Assembly (NCBI GenBank): GCA_009744235.1
Contig: WPHV01000001.1
Span: 1-64,000 of the forward strand
Source: Gillisella vitis
GTDB taxonomy: Bacteria > Pseudomonadota > Alphaproteobacteria > Rhizobiales > Rhizobiaceae
Direction of reading: 5' to 3'
DNA: 64,000 nt
Shown: in pieces, positions 25,605 to 36,379 of the stretch
How positions within the stretch are numbered: position 1 is the stretch's first letter
Layout: the number at the start of each line of letters is the position of its first letter
Made by a program: the position numbers and the translations under genes
Notes under the pieces: generated by a model
Database searches by the model: none
Told to the model about the DNA's origin: nothing
What the model saw: only the letters and a program-made list of their open reading frames with translations

Positions 25605-26686
25605 CGATTGCCGCAGCCTCATCGACAGTGCCACTGGCACCCACGGGCGACCGCTCGCGCCGTGGCATGGCAGCCGTGTTGCTGTTGGTGTCATTGCTTG
25701 TGGCAGCCTGCTTCATCTCGCTGGTCAGCGGGCCAACGGGGGTCGGTTTGAGCGACCTTATCACCTACCTCTTCAGAAAGGGCGCGCTGGCGCAGCAGGA
25801 TCGTATTGTGCTGGAGGCCGTCCGCCTGCCCCGCACCTTGATGGGTGTTCTGGTGGGCGCAGGTCTCGGGCTCTCCGGAGCGATGATGCAAGGCCTGTTT
25901 CGCAACCCGTTGGCCGATCCCGGCATTGTCGGCGTCACCTCCGGGGCTAGCCTTGCCGCAGTGGCGGCCATCGTGCTTGGACCCGGCCTGCTTTTACCGC
26001 TGCAAACGGTACTTGGAGAGGAACTCCTGCCGGTCATGGCTTTTTCCGGCGCCTTGCTCAACACCGCCCTGCTCTATGCCATTGCCACCCGCGGCGGCCA
26101 AACCTCGACCATTGCCCTGGTGCTGTCAGGCATTGCCATCGGCGCGCTTAGCATGGCCGCAACGGGCCTGATGATCTTCATGGCAGACGACCGGGCCTTG
26201 CGCGACATCACCTTCTGGAGCCTGGGATCGTTGGGCGGGGCGACTTATGCCAAGGCAATGTCAATCGCCCCCTTCGTTCTGGGCGCCCTTGCTGCCGTGC
26301 CCTTCATTGCGCGTGGACTGGACGCACTCGTGCTTGGCGATGCCGCTGCTTTTCACATGGGAATTCCAGTGGAGCGGTTGAAACGCGCCAGCGTGCTGAT
26401 TGTGGCCGCCGCCTGCGGGGCCGCTGTGGCCGTGGCCGGTTCGATAGCCTTTATCGGCATCATCGTCCCACACCTGCTGCGCATGGCCATCGGTCCATCG
26501 CACCGCTTTCTCCTGCCTGCCTCCGCACTGGGAGGCGCAAGCCTGCTGCTGATGGCCGACAGCCTTTCCCGCACCATTGTCGCACCGGCAGAACTGCCGA
26601 TTGGTATCGTCACCGCACTGATCGGCGCACCGGTTTTTCTGCTCCTGCTGCTCGGTAAAAGCGGACGCGGCATGGTGGAAAATTAG
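25601..26686 (+). CDS. hmuU: Heme ABC transporter permease HmuU
   Basis: 361 residues from a GTG at 25601 that overlaps the hmuT stop. About ten membrane segments follow the FecCD/BtuC layout: RLPRTLMGVLVGAGLGLSGAMMQGLFRNPLADPGIVGVTSGA near the start, LWSLGSLGGATY-type block in the middle, and AGSIAFIGIIVPHLLRMAIGPSHRFLLPASALGGASLLLMADSLSRTI near the end. The GIIVPHL region contacts the ATPase. It forms the inner-membrane heme channel with HmuV. The 30-bp gap to hmuV carries a usable ribosome site (AAAGGGGAG). Confidence 0.93.
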   Translation: MTIAAASSTVPLAPTGDRSRRGMAAVLLLVSLLVAACFISLVSGPTGVGLSDLITYLFRKGALAQQDRIVLEAVRLPRTLMGVLVGAGLGLSGAMMQGLFRNPLADPGIVGVTSGASLAAVAAIVLGPGLLLPLQTVLGEELLPVMAFSGALLNTALLYAIATRGGQTSTIALVLSGIAIGALSMAATGLMIFMADDRALRDITFWSLGSLGGATYAKAMSIAPFVLGALAAVPFIARGLDALVLGDAAAFHMGIPVERLKRASVLIVAAACGAAVAVAGSIAFIGIIVPHLLRMAIGPSHRFLLPASALGGASLLLMADSLSRTIVAPAELPIGIVTALIGAPVFLLLLLGKSGRGMVEN

Positions 26687-26716
26687 AGCATCGAAAAAGG
26701 CAAAGGGGAGCGCACC

Positions 26717-27511
26717 ATGATAACCGCAGAACACCTGACGCTGCGCCGCCACGGGCGCTTGCTGCTGGACAGGATCAGCCTGCGCCTTGCACCGGGTCGC
26801 TTCACCGTCATTATCGGTCCAAACGGCGCAGGCAAATCAACCCTCTTGAAACTGCTCTGCGGAGACCTGAAAGCTGATGAAGGCCGGATCAATTATGACG
26901 GTCAGGATATTACCCGGCTGAAGCCGCAGCATCTCGCCCTGAAACGGGCCGTTTTGCCGCAAAGCACGAGCCTTTCCTTTCCATTTACGGCATTGGAAGT
27001 CGTACGCATGGGGGCCGTGGCCGCAGGAAGCCCGCGCCCCATCGAGGCGGCCAAACATGCCTTGGCGCGTGTTGGCCTCTCGGCAACCGAAACGCGCTCC
27101 TATCATGCTCTATCCGGCGGTGAGCAACAAAGGGTACAATTCGCCCGAGTGCTGGCGCAATTACCGATAGTCGCCGACGCGACCGGTGCCCGTGCTCTGT
27201 TTCTTGATGAACCCACATCCAGCCTGGATCTGTCCTACCAAATCTCGGTGCTGGAAACTGCACGTGCCTTTGCCGCTGATGGAGGCATAGTGATGGCGGT
27301 ACTGCATGACCTGAATCTCGCGGCAGAATTCGCCGATAATCTGGTCATGTTGAACAACGGCCGGCTCATTGCAGACGGTTCACCACAAACGGTGATCGAT
27401 GATGAACTGATTGCCGCCGTCTACGGACTGAGTGGCACGGTCGGGCGTATCCCCACCCACTCACCCTTCGTTCTACCTCAATCCAGACTGCCAGCAGCAA
27501 TCCGGCATTAG
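26717..27511 (+). CDS. hmuV: Heme ABC transporter ATPase HmuV
   Basis: 264 residues. Walker A is GPNGAGKSTLLKLLCG, the signature is LSGGEQQRVQFARVL, Walker B is ALFLDEPTSSLD, and the switch His lies in AVLHDLNLAAEF. This matches the FepC/BtuD/HmuV group. It powers heme uptake through HmuU. The gene is the last of hmuTUV; a long perfect palindrome lies 50 bp downstream. Confidence 0.93.
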   Translation: MITAEHLTLRRHGRLLLDRISLRLAPGRFTVIIGPNGAGKSTLLKLLCGDLKADEGRINYDGQDITRLKPQHLALKRAVLPQSTSLSFPFTALEVVRMGAVAAGSPRPIEAAKHALARVGLSATETRSYHALSGGEQQRVQFARVLAQLPIVADATGARALFLDEPTSSLDLSYQISVLETARAFAADGGIVMAVLHDLNLAAEFADNLVMLNNGRLIADGSPQTVIDDELIAAVYGLSGTVGRIPTHSPFVLPQSRLPAAIRH

Positions 27512-27562
27512 AGTTCGCCCAGGAAAAGGTGGAAGCCGGCTTTTTCGAAAAGACAAACGAAC

Positions 27563-27601
27563 GACAGTCTGTCTGGTTAAATCTGAACCAGACAGACTGT
27601 C
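27563..27601. repeat. 39-bp perfect palindrome after hmuV
   Basis: GACAGTCTGTCTGGTT at 27563-27578 pairs perfectly with AACCAGACAGACTGTC at 27586-27601 across a 7-nt AAATCTG loop. The stem is 16 bp. There is no T-run, so a simple terminator is less likely; an operator, an RNA-stabilising hairpin or a mobile element end are possible. The remaining intergenic sequence to 27853 shows nothing. Confidence 0.8.
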
Positions 27602-27853
27602 AAATCTGTTCAATGCGAGGACGTTCGTCCACCTTTCAAGCCCGTTGATATCAAACTTCCCGGAAAGTTATCCACAGGAATCCACAGCCATTTTTGGATG
27701 AAACTTTGGAATAATCAAGAACGAACCATGAATACAACAAAGATACTAGAGAACAAAACAGGTTCAACGATAGAGAACCATTAAACGCAACTCCGCCACG
27801 AAAATAGCAAGGTTGCAGGCTTCGTCCGAAACCATGCCGCGACCGGCGCGCGA

Positions 27854-28771
27854 TCATTGGCGACGCATGATTTCATGTTTGAGAAACGGTGCGTGGCAGA
27901 GCAACGCACTGATCGCGCTACGCCGTGACGAAGGCCAGCCTTGCAGTCCACCGGATGGTTGCTTTTCCAGAATGAGCAGAAATTCAAAGCCATCCTTGGA
28001 GAAAAGTCCGTCCACATACCGCAATCCGACTGACGACGCTTTCGCGGCAAGGGCCGCGACGTCCTTTACCGTCTCTTGGTCGTAGACGTGATAGTGCTGC
28101 CTGAGGTCTGCGTCGATCCACTCCTGCGCCTGACGTCTTTGTTCGGCGGGATCAGACAGCTGAAAGAGCGTTTGCATTATGTCTACATAGTGCTGGAAGT
28201 TACGGGCAGCCCGACCTTCCGAATCCCTGTAGTCGAGGTCCAGGTGATCACGCCGCGCCGGCACGCGGTCGACATCGTAACAGTTACAGCGAAAATTGGG
28301 CAAGGTTAGGAAGAGCTTGCCTCCGTTTTTGACGGTCCTTATCCATTCGCAGAGCCCCCCGACCGGATCGTCGAAATGTTCAAGCACGTGATTGGCGATG
28401 ATGAAATCCAGCTCCCCATCGGCGTAAACCGAAAGATCGTTTCCATCGATAACATGCGTCAGCGGCACGAGATCCTCCGCAGGCAGATGATGGAGCTCGA
28501 CCAACGTCTTGTTGGAAACGACATCGACATATTCGACCTGACAGTTTTCCGAGGTTTTTGTCGGAACCTGCTGCGCACCAAGTTCAATGCCCCGGCCAAC
28601 GAGATACTTTCTTGCAAAGCGATTTCGAATGGCAAGACGATTTTCCATCGAAGAAAACAAAATCATCCTGCTGAATAATGGGCGGGACAAAACATCATCG
28701 AGAAACCGACGCACCCAAGGCTTCATAGTATCGTCATCTACTGGCCATACCAGAGCACGTATATCAAACAT
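27854..28771 (-). CDS. SAM-dependent methyltransferase, sugar/lipid type
   Basis: 305 residues. A degenerate motif I (YLVGRGIELGAQQVPT) is followed by VEYVDVVSNKTLVELH and the characteristic LDFIIANHVLEHFDDPVGGLCEWIRTVKNGGKLFLTLPNFRCNCYDVDR. NHVLEHF and the PN after the strand mark Methyltransf_11/23-type enzymes found in polysaccharide or glycan loci. No glycosyltransferase is next to it, so its partner is unknown. The N-terminal 40 residues carry a weak hydrophobic stretch (RPLFSRMILFSS). Local base composition is AT-richer than in flanking genes, so it may have been acquired. Confidence 0.72.
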   Translation of the reverse strand: MFDIRALVWPVDDDTMKPWVRRFLDDVLSRPLFSRMILFSSMENRLAIRNRFARKYLVGRGIELGAQQVPTKTSENCQVEYVDVVSNKTLVELHHLPAEDLVPLTHVIDGNDLSVYADGELDFIIANHVLEHFDDPVGGLCEWIRTVKNGGKLFLTLPNFRCNCYDVDRVPARRDHLDLDYRDSEGRAARNFQHYVDIMQTLFQLSDPAEQRRQAQEWIDADLRQHYHVYDQETVKDVAALAAKASSVGLRYVDGLFSKDGFEFLLILEKQPSGGLQGWPSSRRSAISALLCHAPFLKHEIMRRQ

Positions 28772-29041
28772 CTTTCCTCACTACAGCACTGAACGGAAAC
28801 GTGAGACCAGCTTTCAGGTCACGTCCGATGCGGAAAAAAATCATTCCCGTTGAAACGATAGCAGAGAAAAGTTGGAAATTTCCAGCAGATCGAATGGCTT
28901 CACACTGGTAATCACAAGCGGACAAACCAAAGTGCCGACACCGCAAAACAGTCTCAATAAAGAAACCATCCAATTGAACGCTATGTTCGCAACATCACAT
29001 CTAAGGAAATAAATCAGCAACACTGATATTACTGAAAAGAA
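28772..29041. other. AT-rich intergenic region
   Basis: About 270 bp between the methyltransferase and tRNA-Lys. No gene or strong hairpin is seen. The AT-rich composition continues that of the methyltransferase and might mark an insertion next to the tRNA, although no integrase is present. Confidence 0.35.
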
Positions 29042-29117
<76 letters not shown>

Positions 29118-29255
29118 GCCTGCAGCGCTTCGTTTGTGCTTCATCGCTGCCGTGAGCGGGGATATAAAGGGGTTGTCTCTGCTTGTCCAGCGCCGTTTCG
29201 AAAAAAATGACATGAAACAGCAAAAAAAATCAAAACTCGAAAAAACCAAGGAAAA

Positions 29256-30173
29256 TCAAATGTCGAGCATGCCGGAAGCGATGCGCACGGCGGTGCCGCC
29301 GATGCGGGCGCGGAAAACTTTGCCTTCCTTGGTGTCGATATGCAGATGGATGAAGGAGGGGCGCCCCATCTCCACGCCCTGCTCGATCAGCAACGGGTGA
29401 TGGCCGTCCGGCAGTGCATCGAAATGCTGGATGGCGCCTGAAAGCGCCGCCACCGCGGAGCCAGTGGCCGGGTCCTCGGCTATGCCCATATCGGGGGAAA
29501 ACATCCGGGCGTGAAAGTCAGCCGCGTGGTGAACACCACCACGGCAATAGATATAGGCCGAGGTCAGCGCGCCGTCACAGAAAGGGGCGGCCCGCTCCCA
29601 GAGCTGCGGATCGAATTCGATGCTTTCGACATCTCCCAGACTGCTGACCGGAATGAGCAGGAAGGGCACTCCAGCCGACCAGATCGACGGCAGATGGTTT
29701 TCGAAAAGCAATTGGTTCGGCTTCAGGCCAAGCGCATCGGCTATGCCCTGGCGGTCGAGCGGCAGTTGAATCTGGGTGGAGGTTTTCGGCAAATCGAATT
29801 CGGCAAAACTTGCCTCACCCGGCCTCAGGCTCACCGCACAGCGCACCGGGCCGATCTTTTCATCGATCACCGACACCAGGTCGAGCGGCCCTTCACGATC
29901 CTGATGAGCCTTTTCCGCTAGGCCGATCGCCGTGCCAACCGTGGGATGACCGGCAAAGGGAAGCTCACGTCCGGGGGTAAAAATCCGAATACGCGCCACA
30001 TGCGCGACATTGACCGAGGGGAAAACGAAAACCGTTTCCGAGAGATTGAATTCCCGCGCTATCGCCTGCAACGCATCGTCATCGAGATCCTCGCAATCGA
30101 ACACGATTGCCAAAGGATTGCCGCACAGCTTTTTGTCGGTGAAGACGTCGTAAATGCAATAGTGTCGAGCCAA
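29256..30173 (-). CDS. PhzF-family isomerase/epimerase-like protein
   Basis: 305 residues of the usual PhzF length. The start [22 protein letters not shown] gives the GNP motif, [13 protein letters not shown] contains the catalytic-type Glu, and [16 protein letters not shown] is the conserved loop of the first lobe. The second lobe shows [21 protein letters not shown]. PhzF proteins are diaminopimelate-epimerase-fold isomerases; apart from phenazine synthesis most have unknown substrates. No phenazine genes lie nearby, so this is a general family assignment. It is 75 bp downstream of a NUDIX gene on the same strand, so they may be co-transcribed. Confidence 0.88.
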   Translation of the reverse strand: MARHYCIYDVFTDKKLCGNPLAIVFDCEDLDDDALQAIAREFNLSETVFVFPSVNVAHVARIRIFTPGRELPFAGHPTVGTAIGLAEKAHQDREGPLDLVSVIDEKIGPVRCAVSLRPGEASFAEFDLPKTSTQIQLPLDRQGIADALGLKPNQLLFENHLPSIWSAGVPFLLIPVSSLGDVESIEFDPQLWERAAPFCDGALTSAYIYCRGGVHHAADFHARMFSPDMGIAEDPATGSAVAALSGAIQHFDALPDGHHPLLIEQGVEMGRPSFIHLHIDTKEGKVFRARIGGTAVRIASGMLDI

Positions 30174-30247
30174 ACAAGCCTCCAGTCGCCGTTACAATGC
30201 CAGCAAACTGCACGAGCAGCGCCAGCCATGCAAGGCGCACCAGCCAC

Positions 30248-31003
30248 TTAGCCGGGAAAAATCCAATCCAGCAGGGGATACATGTCTGGCGTGTAATCAT
30301 GCGCATTGCGATCTGCCGAGCGAATGGCCACGGCGCGGGCAATTTCCTGCTCTTCATCGACAGCCATATGGGCCGCGATTCGGTCGAAAATCGCCTCTGT
30401 GGTCAAGGCCAGACGAAACACCCGAAACAGCGTGACCCGACGGCCTCGACGATAGCCCCGCAATTGCGGATCGATCACCGCATCATCCACCGACAGTCCG
30501 GTTTCTTCCTGCACTTCGCGGCGCATATTGGCATCGACATCGACCATCGCATCGATAATATCGGATGCATCGAGCGAGCCCGCCGGACAATAGACCCGGC
30601 CTGCATTGGCGGTGTGAGCGGCCATTTCCACCGCGATCAAGGCACCATCGGCCGAAATCAGCACCGGAAATCCAAAAAGGTGATAGCCGCTCTGTGGCTC
30701 AGCCTGACGACGCCAGAACAGAAAGCTGGAATAGGGGATCAGATGTCCTGCACCACTCACAGCGCCGGCGCCGATCTGCAATTCGTCGAACAAGACCATG
30801 GCACCATCGAAAAGAGCGGGGTTGGCCGCCGACTCGGCCTGCCAATTTCGATGAATGGCATCGCGATGCGCACTATGAAACGGATGTTCTCCAGGCTTGA
30901 CCCGCAATTCCAGCCGGTTCACATCGAATATTTCCCCATCCGCCGGCCAGGACAAATGATCGTCAGCGGCTTGCGGCATAATGGCTTTTGCATGGGACAG
31001 CAT
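30248..31003 (-). CDS. NUDIX hydrolase (DUF4743-like N-terminus)
   Basis: 251 residues from ATG 31003 (MLSHAKAIMPQAADDHL). The NUDIX box is CPAGSLDASDIIDAMVDVDANMRREVQEETGLSVDDA, an expanded box with the required REVQEETGL. The N-terminal 90 residues (RLELRVKPGEHPFHSAHRDAIHRNWQAESAANPALFDG) look like the domain that precedes the hydrolase in proteins of the Nudt/YSA-type group. NUDIX enzymes cleave nucleoside diphosphates linked to another moiety; the exact substrate is unknown. It probably shares a transcript with the PhzF-like gene. Confidence 0.85.
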   Translation of the reverse strand: MLSHAKAIMPQAADDHLSWPADGEIFDVNRLELRVKPGEHPFHSAHRDAIHRNWQAESAANPALFDGAMVLFDELQIGAGAVSGAGHLIPYSSFLFWRRQAEPQSGYHLFGFPVLISADGALIAVEMAAHTANAGRVYCPAGSLDASDIIDAMVDVDANMRREVQEETGLSVDDAVIDPQLRGYRRGRRVTLFRVFRLALTTEAIFDRIAAHMAVDEEQEIARAVAIRSADRNAHDYTPDMYPLLDWIFPG

Positions 31004-31258
31004 GGATGAAACTTTCTTTTCCAGTCTCTGGCAGTTCACGGACCTCGCAGATCTGAAAAGACACCAGATCATTCTTTATTCGCTGCGATCGAGTGACTTT
31101 GTAAAGGTATCTCAGCGCAAAAAGATGACGGTCTCGTCACGTCCTCACGTTTTGCCCATGTTTCATACCGCCCATACATTCATAGATAGCAAAAAACAAA
31201 ACGCCGCGCGCATGGAGCGCACGGCACCTTATTGAACACCAATAGACGGATTGTGGGG

Positions 31259-32935
31259 TCAGGCGGCGCGAGGATAGGATGACGATGAGCCAGACGGAGA
31301 GGTCTTGAACTGAGCGACCATCTGGAACAAATCATCAACATCCTTGGACAGCGAGAATGCCGCTGCCGTGGTTTCCTCAACCATGGCTGCATTCTGCTGG
31401 GTGGACTGGTCGATGACATTGACGGAACTGTTGATTTCCTGCAGCGCGGTGGTCTGTTGCTTGGAGCCTTGAACGATTGCCGTGACATTGGTATCGATGG
31501 CGCGGATCTGATTGAGGATATTATCCAGAGCCGAGCCGGTCTGGGCGACAAGGTCCACGCCACGGTCGACCTGCTTGCCGGACGTGCTGATCAACTGCCG
31601 GATTTCCTTGGCGGATGAAGCCGAGCGCTGTGCCAATTCGCGGACCTCCTGGGCGACGACCGCAAAACCCTTACCAGCTTCACCGGCGCGGGCCGCTTCG
31701 ACACCAGCATTCAGTGCCAGAAGATTGGTCTGGAAGGCAATCTCGTCGATGACGCCCAGAATGCTCGAAATCCGCCCGGAAGACTGCTCGATCTCATTCA
31801 TGGCAACCACGGCATCCCTGACGATAACACTGGATTGCTCGGTATTCAGCCGGGTCTGCTCCATCAGTCGGCCGACTTCCTCGGCACGCTTAGCGGAGTC
31901 GGCAACCGTCGTCGTCACCTCTTCCAGCGATGCGGCTGATTCCTCCACGGACGCAGCCTGTGCTTCGGTACGGCGCGAGAGTTCGTTGGCAGCCTCCTTG
32001 ATTTCATTGGTGCTCGACGCGATGGACCGGGCGCTCAGGGCGACACCGTCCATTGTCGTGCGCAAATGGCTGAGGGCTTCGTTGAAATCGGCACGTAGTT
32101 TTTCCATGGTCGGCACGAACGTGTTGTTCAGCGTGCTGGTGAGATCGCCGCCCGCCAGGGCCTTCAACGCGGCACCAAGATGGGAAATAGCATCCATCCG
32201 GCTAGACACATCGGTTGCAAACTTCACGACCTTGTAGACTTTCCCCCGCGCGTCGAAGACTGGATTGTAGGAGGCCTGTATCCAGACATCGTGGCCATCC
32301 TTGGCGATGCGCCGGAACTCATTAGCCAGCATCCGTCCATTCCCCAGATCGCGCCAGAAAGATGTGTAGTCTGAGGAAGACGTATAGGCCTTGTCACAAA
32401 ACAGACTGTGATGGCGCCCGATAAGTTCCGTCAGACTATAGCCCATCGCCTTGCAGAAATTTTCATTGGCGGTGATGATCTTGCCATCAGGAGTAAACTC
32501 GATGACCGCCATCGACGTCGAAATCGCCTTCAGCTTGGCATCGTCCTCCATCGCCTGTAATTTTACTGCGGTGATATCCGTGGCATATTTGACGACCTTA
32601 TAGGGCTTATCACCCTTCATTATCGGATTGTATGAGGCTTCGATCCACACATCTCGACCGTCCTTGGCAATACGACGATATTGGGCGCGCTGGAATTTAC
32701 CCTGCCGCAACCCTTCCCAAAAATTTCGGTAATCGCTGGTCTCAACCTCGCTGGCATCGACGAACATGCGGTGGTGCTTGCCTTTGATTTCAGCCAGACT
32801 GTAGCCAAGCGCCCGGCAGAAATTGTCATTGGCATCCAAAATGGTGCCATCCAAGCTGAATTCTATGACGGCCTGCGATTTGCGAAGAGCCGAGACTTCC
32901 GATCTGGCATCAGCACCCAGTCCAAAAATAGTCAT
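31259..32935 (-). CDS. Soluble PAS-PAS methyl-accepting chemotaxis protein
   Basis: 558 residues with no membrane segment. PAS 1 spans about 15-125 ([37 protein letters not shown]) and PAS 2 about 135-250 ([37 protein letters not shown]). A HAMP-like linker and the methyl-accepting domain follow, with the tip motif [41 protein letters not shown]. The PAS-PAS-MCP layout matches BdlA and Aer2-like cytoplasmic receptors, which sense redox, oxygen or energy. The C-terminus ends SSSYPRAA without a tether pentapeptide. A close paralogue lies at 42351-44126. It is divergent from a CarH-type regulator. Confidence 0.92.
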   Translation of the reverse strand: MTIFGLGADARSEVSALRKSQAVIEFSLDGTILDANDNFCRALGYSLAEIKGKHHRMFVDASEVETSDYRNFWEGLRQGKFQRAQYRRIAKDGRDVWIEASYNPIMKGDKPYKVVKYATDITAVKLQAMEDDAKLKAISTSMAVIEFTPDGKIITANENFCKAMGYSLTELIGRHHSLFCDKAYTSSSDYTSFWRDLGNGRMLANEFRRIAKDGHDVWIQASYNPVFDARGKVYKVVKFATDVSSRMDAISHLGAALKALAGGDLTSTLNNTFVPTMEKLRADFNEALSHLRTTMDGVALSARSIASSTNEIKEAANELSRRTEAQAASVEESAASLEEVTTTVADSAKRAEEVGRLMEQTRLNTEQSSVIVRDAVVAMNEIEQSSGRISSILGVIDEIAFQTNLLALNAGVEAARAGEAGKGFAVVAQEVRELAQRSASSAKEIRQLISTSGKQVDRGVDLVAQTGSALDNILNQIRAIDTNVTAIVQGSKQQTTALQEINSSVNVIDQSTQQNAAMVEETTAAAFSLSKDVDDLFQMVAQFKTSPSGSSSSYPRAA

Positions 32936-33345
32936 GCCTGAATCCTTCGACCTTTGACCTGCAAGCGCGTCTCATTGCGCCTTTGATGACATAAGTATCA
33001 CACAGAAAGATATACAATTGTTTTCTAAATTAGAAATAACCATTAAAAATTGTATATTATGCAAACCAAGTAAATATCGGGTTATTCTGGTCATTTAAAT
33101 TACCCTAAATATTAAGGGTTAAATCGCTAAGTGATTTAAAAAAAACAGAAATAGTCAATGCAGTGAGGAAACCCGGCTCGTCCGACACAGCGGACTCAGC
33201 CCATCGAGCCTCGACAAAATTTTCATCCGCGCGTTGAGGAAAGAGCTCTGTTGGCGATCCAAACATAGACCGAAAGTCGATTTGCAATCTCATCATCATT
33301 TTTGTATATTATATATAAATAGAATAAAAAATAAGGCGACGATCT
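32936..33345. other. AT-rich divergent promoter region
   Basis: About 410 bp between the chemoreceptor gene and the CarH-like gene, notably AT-rich from 33000 to 33160 and 33290 to 33345. It must contain both promoters and, if the regulator acts locally, its operator. No clear long palindrome was found and no riboswitch-like structure is evident. Confidence 0.4.
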
Positions 33346-34218
33346 ATGAAGGAGACTTATTCGCTTCGTGAAGTCGTGAATGAGACCGGCCTGACGAAGC
33401 TGGTCCTGCATGCCTGGGAGCGCCGCTATGCAGCAATCGTGCCCAAACGCACCGACAGTGGCCGCCGCATCTACCGGCATGAAGATCTTGTCCGGTTGCA
33501 ACTGCTCAAGGCCTGCGTCGACAATGGGCAACGGATCGGCTCCATTATCCATTTATCGACCGAGGAGCTGAAACGATCCGCGATGAACCAGGCGCGTTTG
33601 GACGACCTGGAACCTGTTTTTAAAGCCGTGGAAAACCTTGACGGAGAGACCTTGGACCGGCTGCTGAGCACCCGCTTCATTGCGCTTGGGCCTGTCGATT
33701 TTTCAAAGCACGTCGTCCTGCCATTCATGGCGGAAATCGGCCGACGCTGGGCGGAAGGCCACCTGTCCATCGCGTCAGAACATCTCGCCTCTTCGTCGGT
33801 CAGGGTGCTGTTGAACGGCGCATTCAAACTTCTGGCGTCGCCGCGCGGTTCACAAAGAATAGTCTTCACCACGCTTGAAGGCGAATTGCATGATATCGGC
33901 GGGCTGGTAGCGGCGCTGATCGCCCGCAGCCATGGCATCCACACCACATATCTCGGCGCCCAGCTTCCGGCCAAGGACTTCGTCGCAATGGCAAGGCAAT
34001 CCGGCTCGACCGTCGTGTGCATCAGCGGCGCCTTGAAGCGCATTCGCAATTTTGAGCTGGAGATAAAGGAGATCCGAAAGGGTTTACCGTTGGATGTCCC
34101 GCTCTGGCTGGGCGGAGCGGCCTTCATGAACCTGCCTCCCCTCAAGGGAGTGTACTATTTTCAACAGATGGAACAGTTCGAAGAGGCCATCATCGCCCTG
34201 CAAGGCGAAAGCCCCTGA
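33346..34218 (+). CDS. CarH/LitR-type MerR regulator with B12-binding domain
   Basis: 290 residues. A MerR HTH occupies 1-75 (SLREVVNETGLTKLVLHAWERRYAAIVPKRTDSGRRIYRHED). A four-helix cap domain follows with the W-x9-EH motif (W135, E145, H146), then a Rossmann-type domain with the lower-axial His in EGELHDIGG (H182). In Thermus CarH the equivalent residues are W131, E141, H142 and H177, and AdoCbl in that pocket makes the protein a light-sensitive repressor. Length and spacing agree closely. It may therefore sense light or B12. The targets are unknown; the divergent chemoreceptor is an obvious candidate. A strong hairpin terminator follows the stop. Confidence 0.87.
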   Translation: MKETYSLREVVNETGLTKLVLHAWERRYAAIVPKRTDSGRRIYRHEDLVRLQLLKACVDNGQRIGSIIHLSTEELKRSAMNQARLDDLEPVFKAVENLDGETLDRLLSTRFIALGPVDFSKHVVLPFMAEIGRRWAEGHLSIASEHLASSSVRVLLNGAFKLLASPRGSQRIVFTTLEGELHDIGGLVAALIARSHGIHTTYLGAQLPAKDFVAMARQSGSTVVCISGALKRIRNFELEIKEIRKGLPLDVPLWLGGAAFMNLPPLKGVYYFQQMEQFEEAIIALQGESP

Positions 34219-34220
34219 CA

Positions 34221-34261
34221 CGATAAAGCGCCGCATGTCGGCTAACAGCGGCGCTTTATCG
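34221..34261. terminator. Bidirectional hairpin after the CarH-like gene
   Basis: CGATAAAGCGCCGC at 34221-34234 pairs perfectly with GCGGCGCTTTATCG at 34248-34261 across a 13-nt loop. It separates the convergent CarH-like and ilvC genes. Confidence 0.75.
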
Positions 34262-34364
34262 TTTCGTTGCAGGCCCTGCCGACCAGCTGGTTCTTGGCGA
34301 TCCCCCGCGATGCCGAAGGCACGCAGACAAAGAAACTTGGAGCGCCAAGAACTGTTCGCGCTGA

Positions 34365-35441
<1,077 letters not shown>

Positions 35442-36080
35442 TTACGCTGACGATGTCTTGTCCGTGCCGTGCAACACAAGAAAGGCGGACACCGCCTTGT
35501 GCGCTCGGGCGTCGAATTTTCGTGGCTCGGGTTTTTCACCCAGGAGCAGGCGAACATGAAGATCGGAAACGATCAGGCCGTAGAGCGTGCGATAGGCATC
35601 CTCGCCGTCTTCGAACCGCAACAGGCCATCGCGCCGTCCGGCATCCAGCAGCGCCCTCGCCCGGCGGTCGATCTGGCGGCGGCCACGCTCCAGGAGCATT
35701 TTCCCCAGTTTCGAGCCATCGCGGCTAGTCTGGCCAATGGCAAGACGGTTCAGCGCCAACGAGATTTCCCCTGAGAGAACGTCCAGCAAATCGCGGGCGA
35801 AAACCTCCAAATGATCGGCCAGCATCTGCGGCGTCAGGCGCTCGCCGGCGCGCTCGAATGTGCGCACTTTGCTTGCCTGATAGGAAATCATCGCCGACAG
35901 CAGACCGTCGCGATCCCCGAACCATTTATAAAGGCTTTCCTTGGAGCAATTGGCTGCCCGCGCCAAACCGGCCGTGGTCAATGCCTTGTCGCCACCTTCG
36001 ACCAAAAGGCGCAGAGCCTCCGCCAGAACCGCGCTCTGGCGTGCAGAAAATTCTGCTGTTGGCATGGCATTGGTCGACAC
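35442..36080 (-). CDS. TetR-family transcriptional regulator
   Basis: 212 residues from GTG 36080 with GAAGGG upstream; ATG 36065 is an alternative. The N-terminal HTH is ALRLLVEGGDKALTTAGLARAANCSKESLYKWFGDRDGLLSAMI. The C-terminal part (LSGEISLALNRLAIGQTSRDGSKLGKMLLERGRRQIDRRARALLDAG) is the TetR_C-type ligand domain. A perfect 14-bp palindrome lies 22 bp upstream of the start and probably is its operator. It is upstream of ilvC on the same strand, with 57 bp between, but no functional link is known. Confidence 0.88.
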   Translation of the reverse strand: MSTNAMPTAEFSARQSAVLAEALRLLVEGGDKALTTAGLARAANCSKESLYKWFGDRDGLLSAMISYQASKVRTFERAGERLTPQMLADHLEVFARDLLDVLSGEISLALNRLAIGQTSRDGSKLGKMLLERGRRQIDRRARALLDAGRRDGLLRFEDGEDAYRTLYGLIVSDLHVRLLLGEKPEPRKFDARAHKAVSAFLVLHGTDKTSSA

Positions 36081-36101
36081 AGTGAAAGCCCTTCAATCTA
36101 A

Positions 36102-36115
36102 GTACCGTACGGTAC
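36102..36115. promoter_or_regulatory. TetR operator palindrome
   Basis: GTACCGTACGGTAC is a perfect 14-bp palindrome 22 bp upstream of the TetR start codon, where self-repression is common. Its form resembles known TetR-family operators with ACCGTACGGT cores. Confidence 0.65.
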
Positions 36116-36379
36116 GGTTCTTGGTAACGCGCTTCGCAATGCGCGTCAAGCGCCAGATTGACCGATGAGGCTGAAGAATACAGTGATGACATGAAGAAGA
36201 GGAAATTTCAGGCGAAAGCGCCAGGTGGTTTTGGCAGCCGGAAGGTTTTGAAAACAGAAACAAGGAGGATTTCCGCCCTTCACTGAAAAGCGGAAATGCT
36301 CAATGATCTCAGGCGAGACGCTGAGAAGGCAAACCGAGAAACCGCCGCCTTCAAGAGGCGGAACGTCTTTCGAGGACCG

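Noticed and set aside
29256..30173. Phenazine production suggested by the PhzF-like gene.
   Set aside because: No other phenazine gene is nearby and PhzF-fold proteins are widespread with other or unknown roles.
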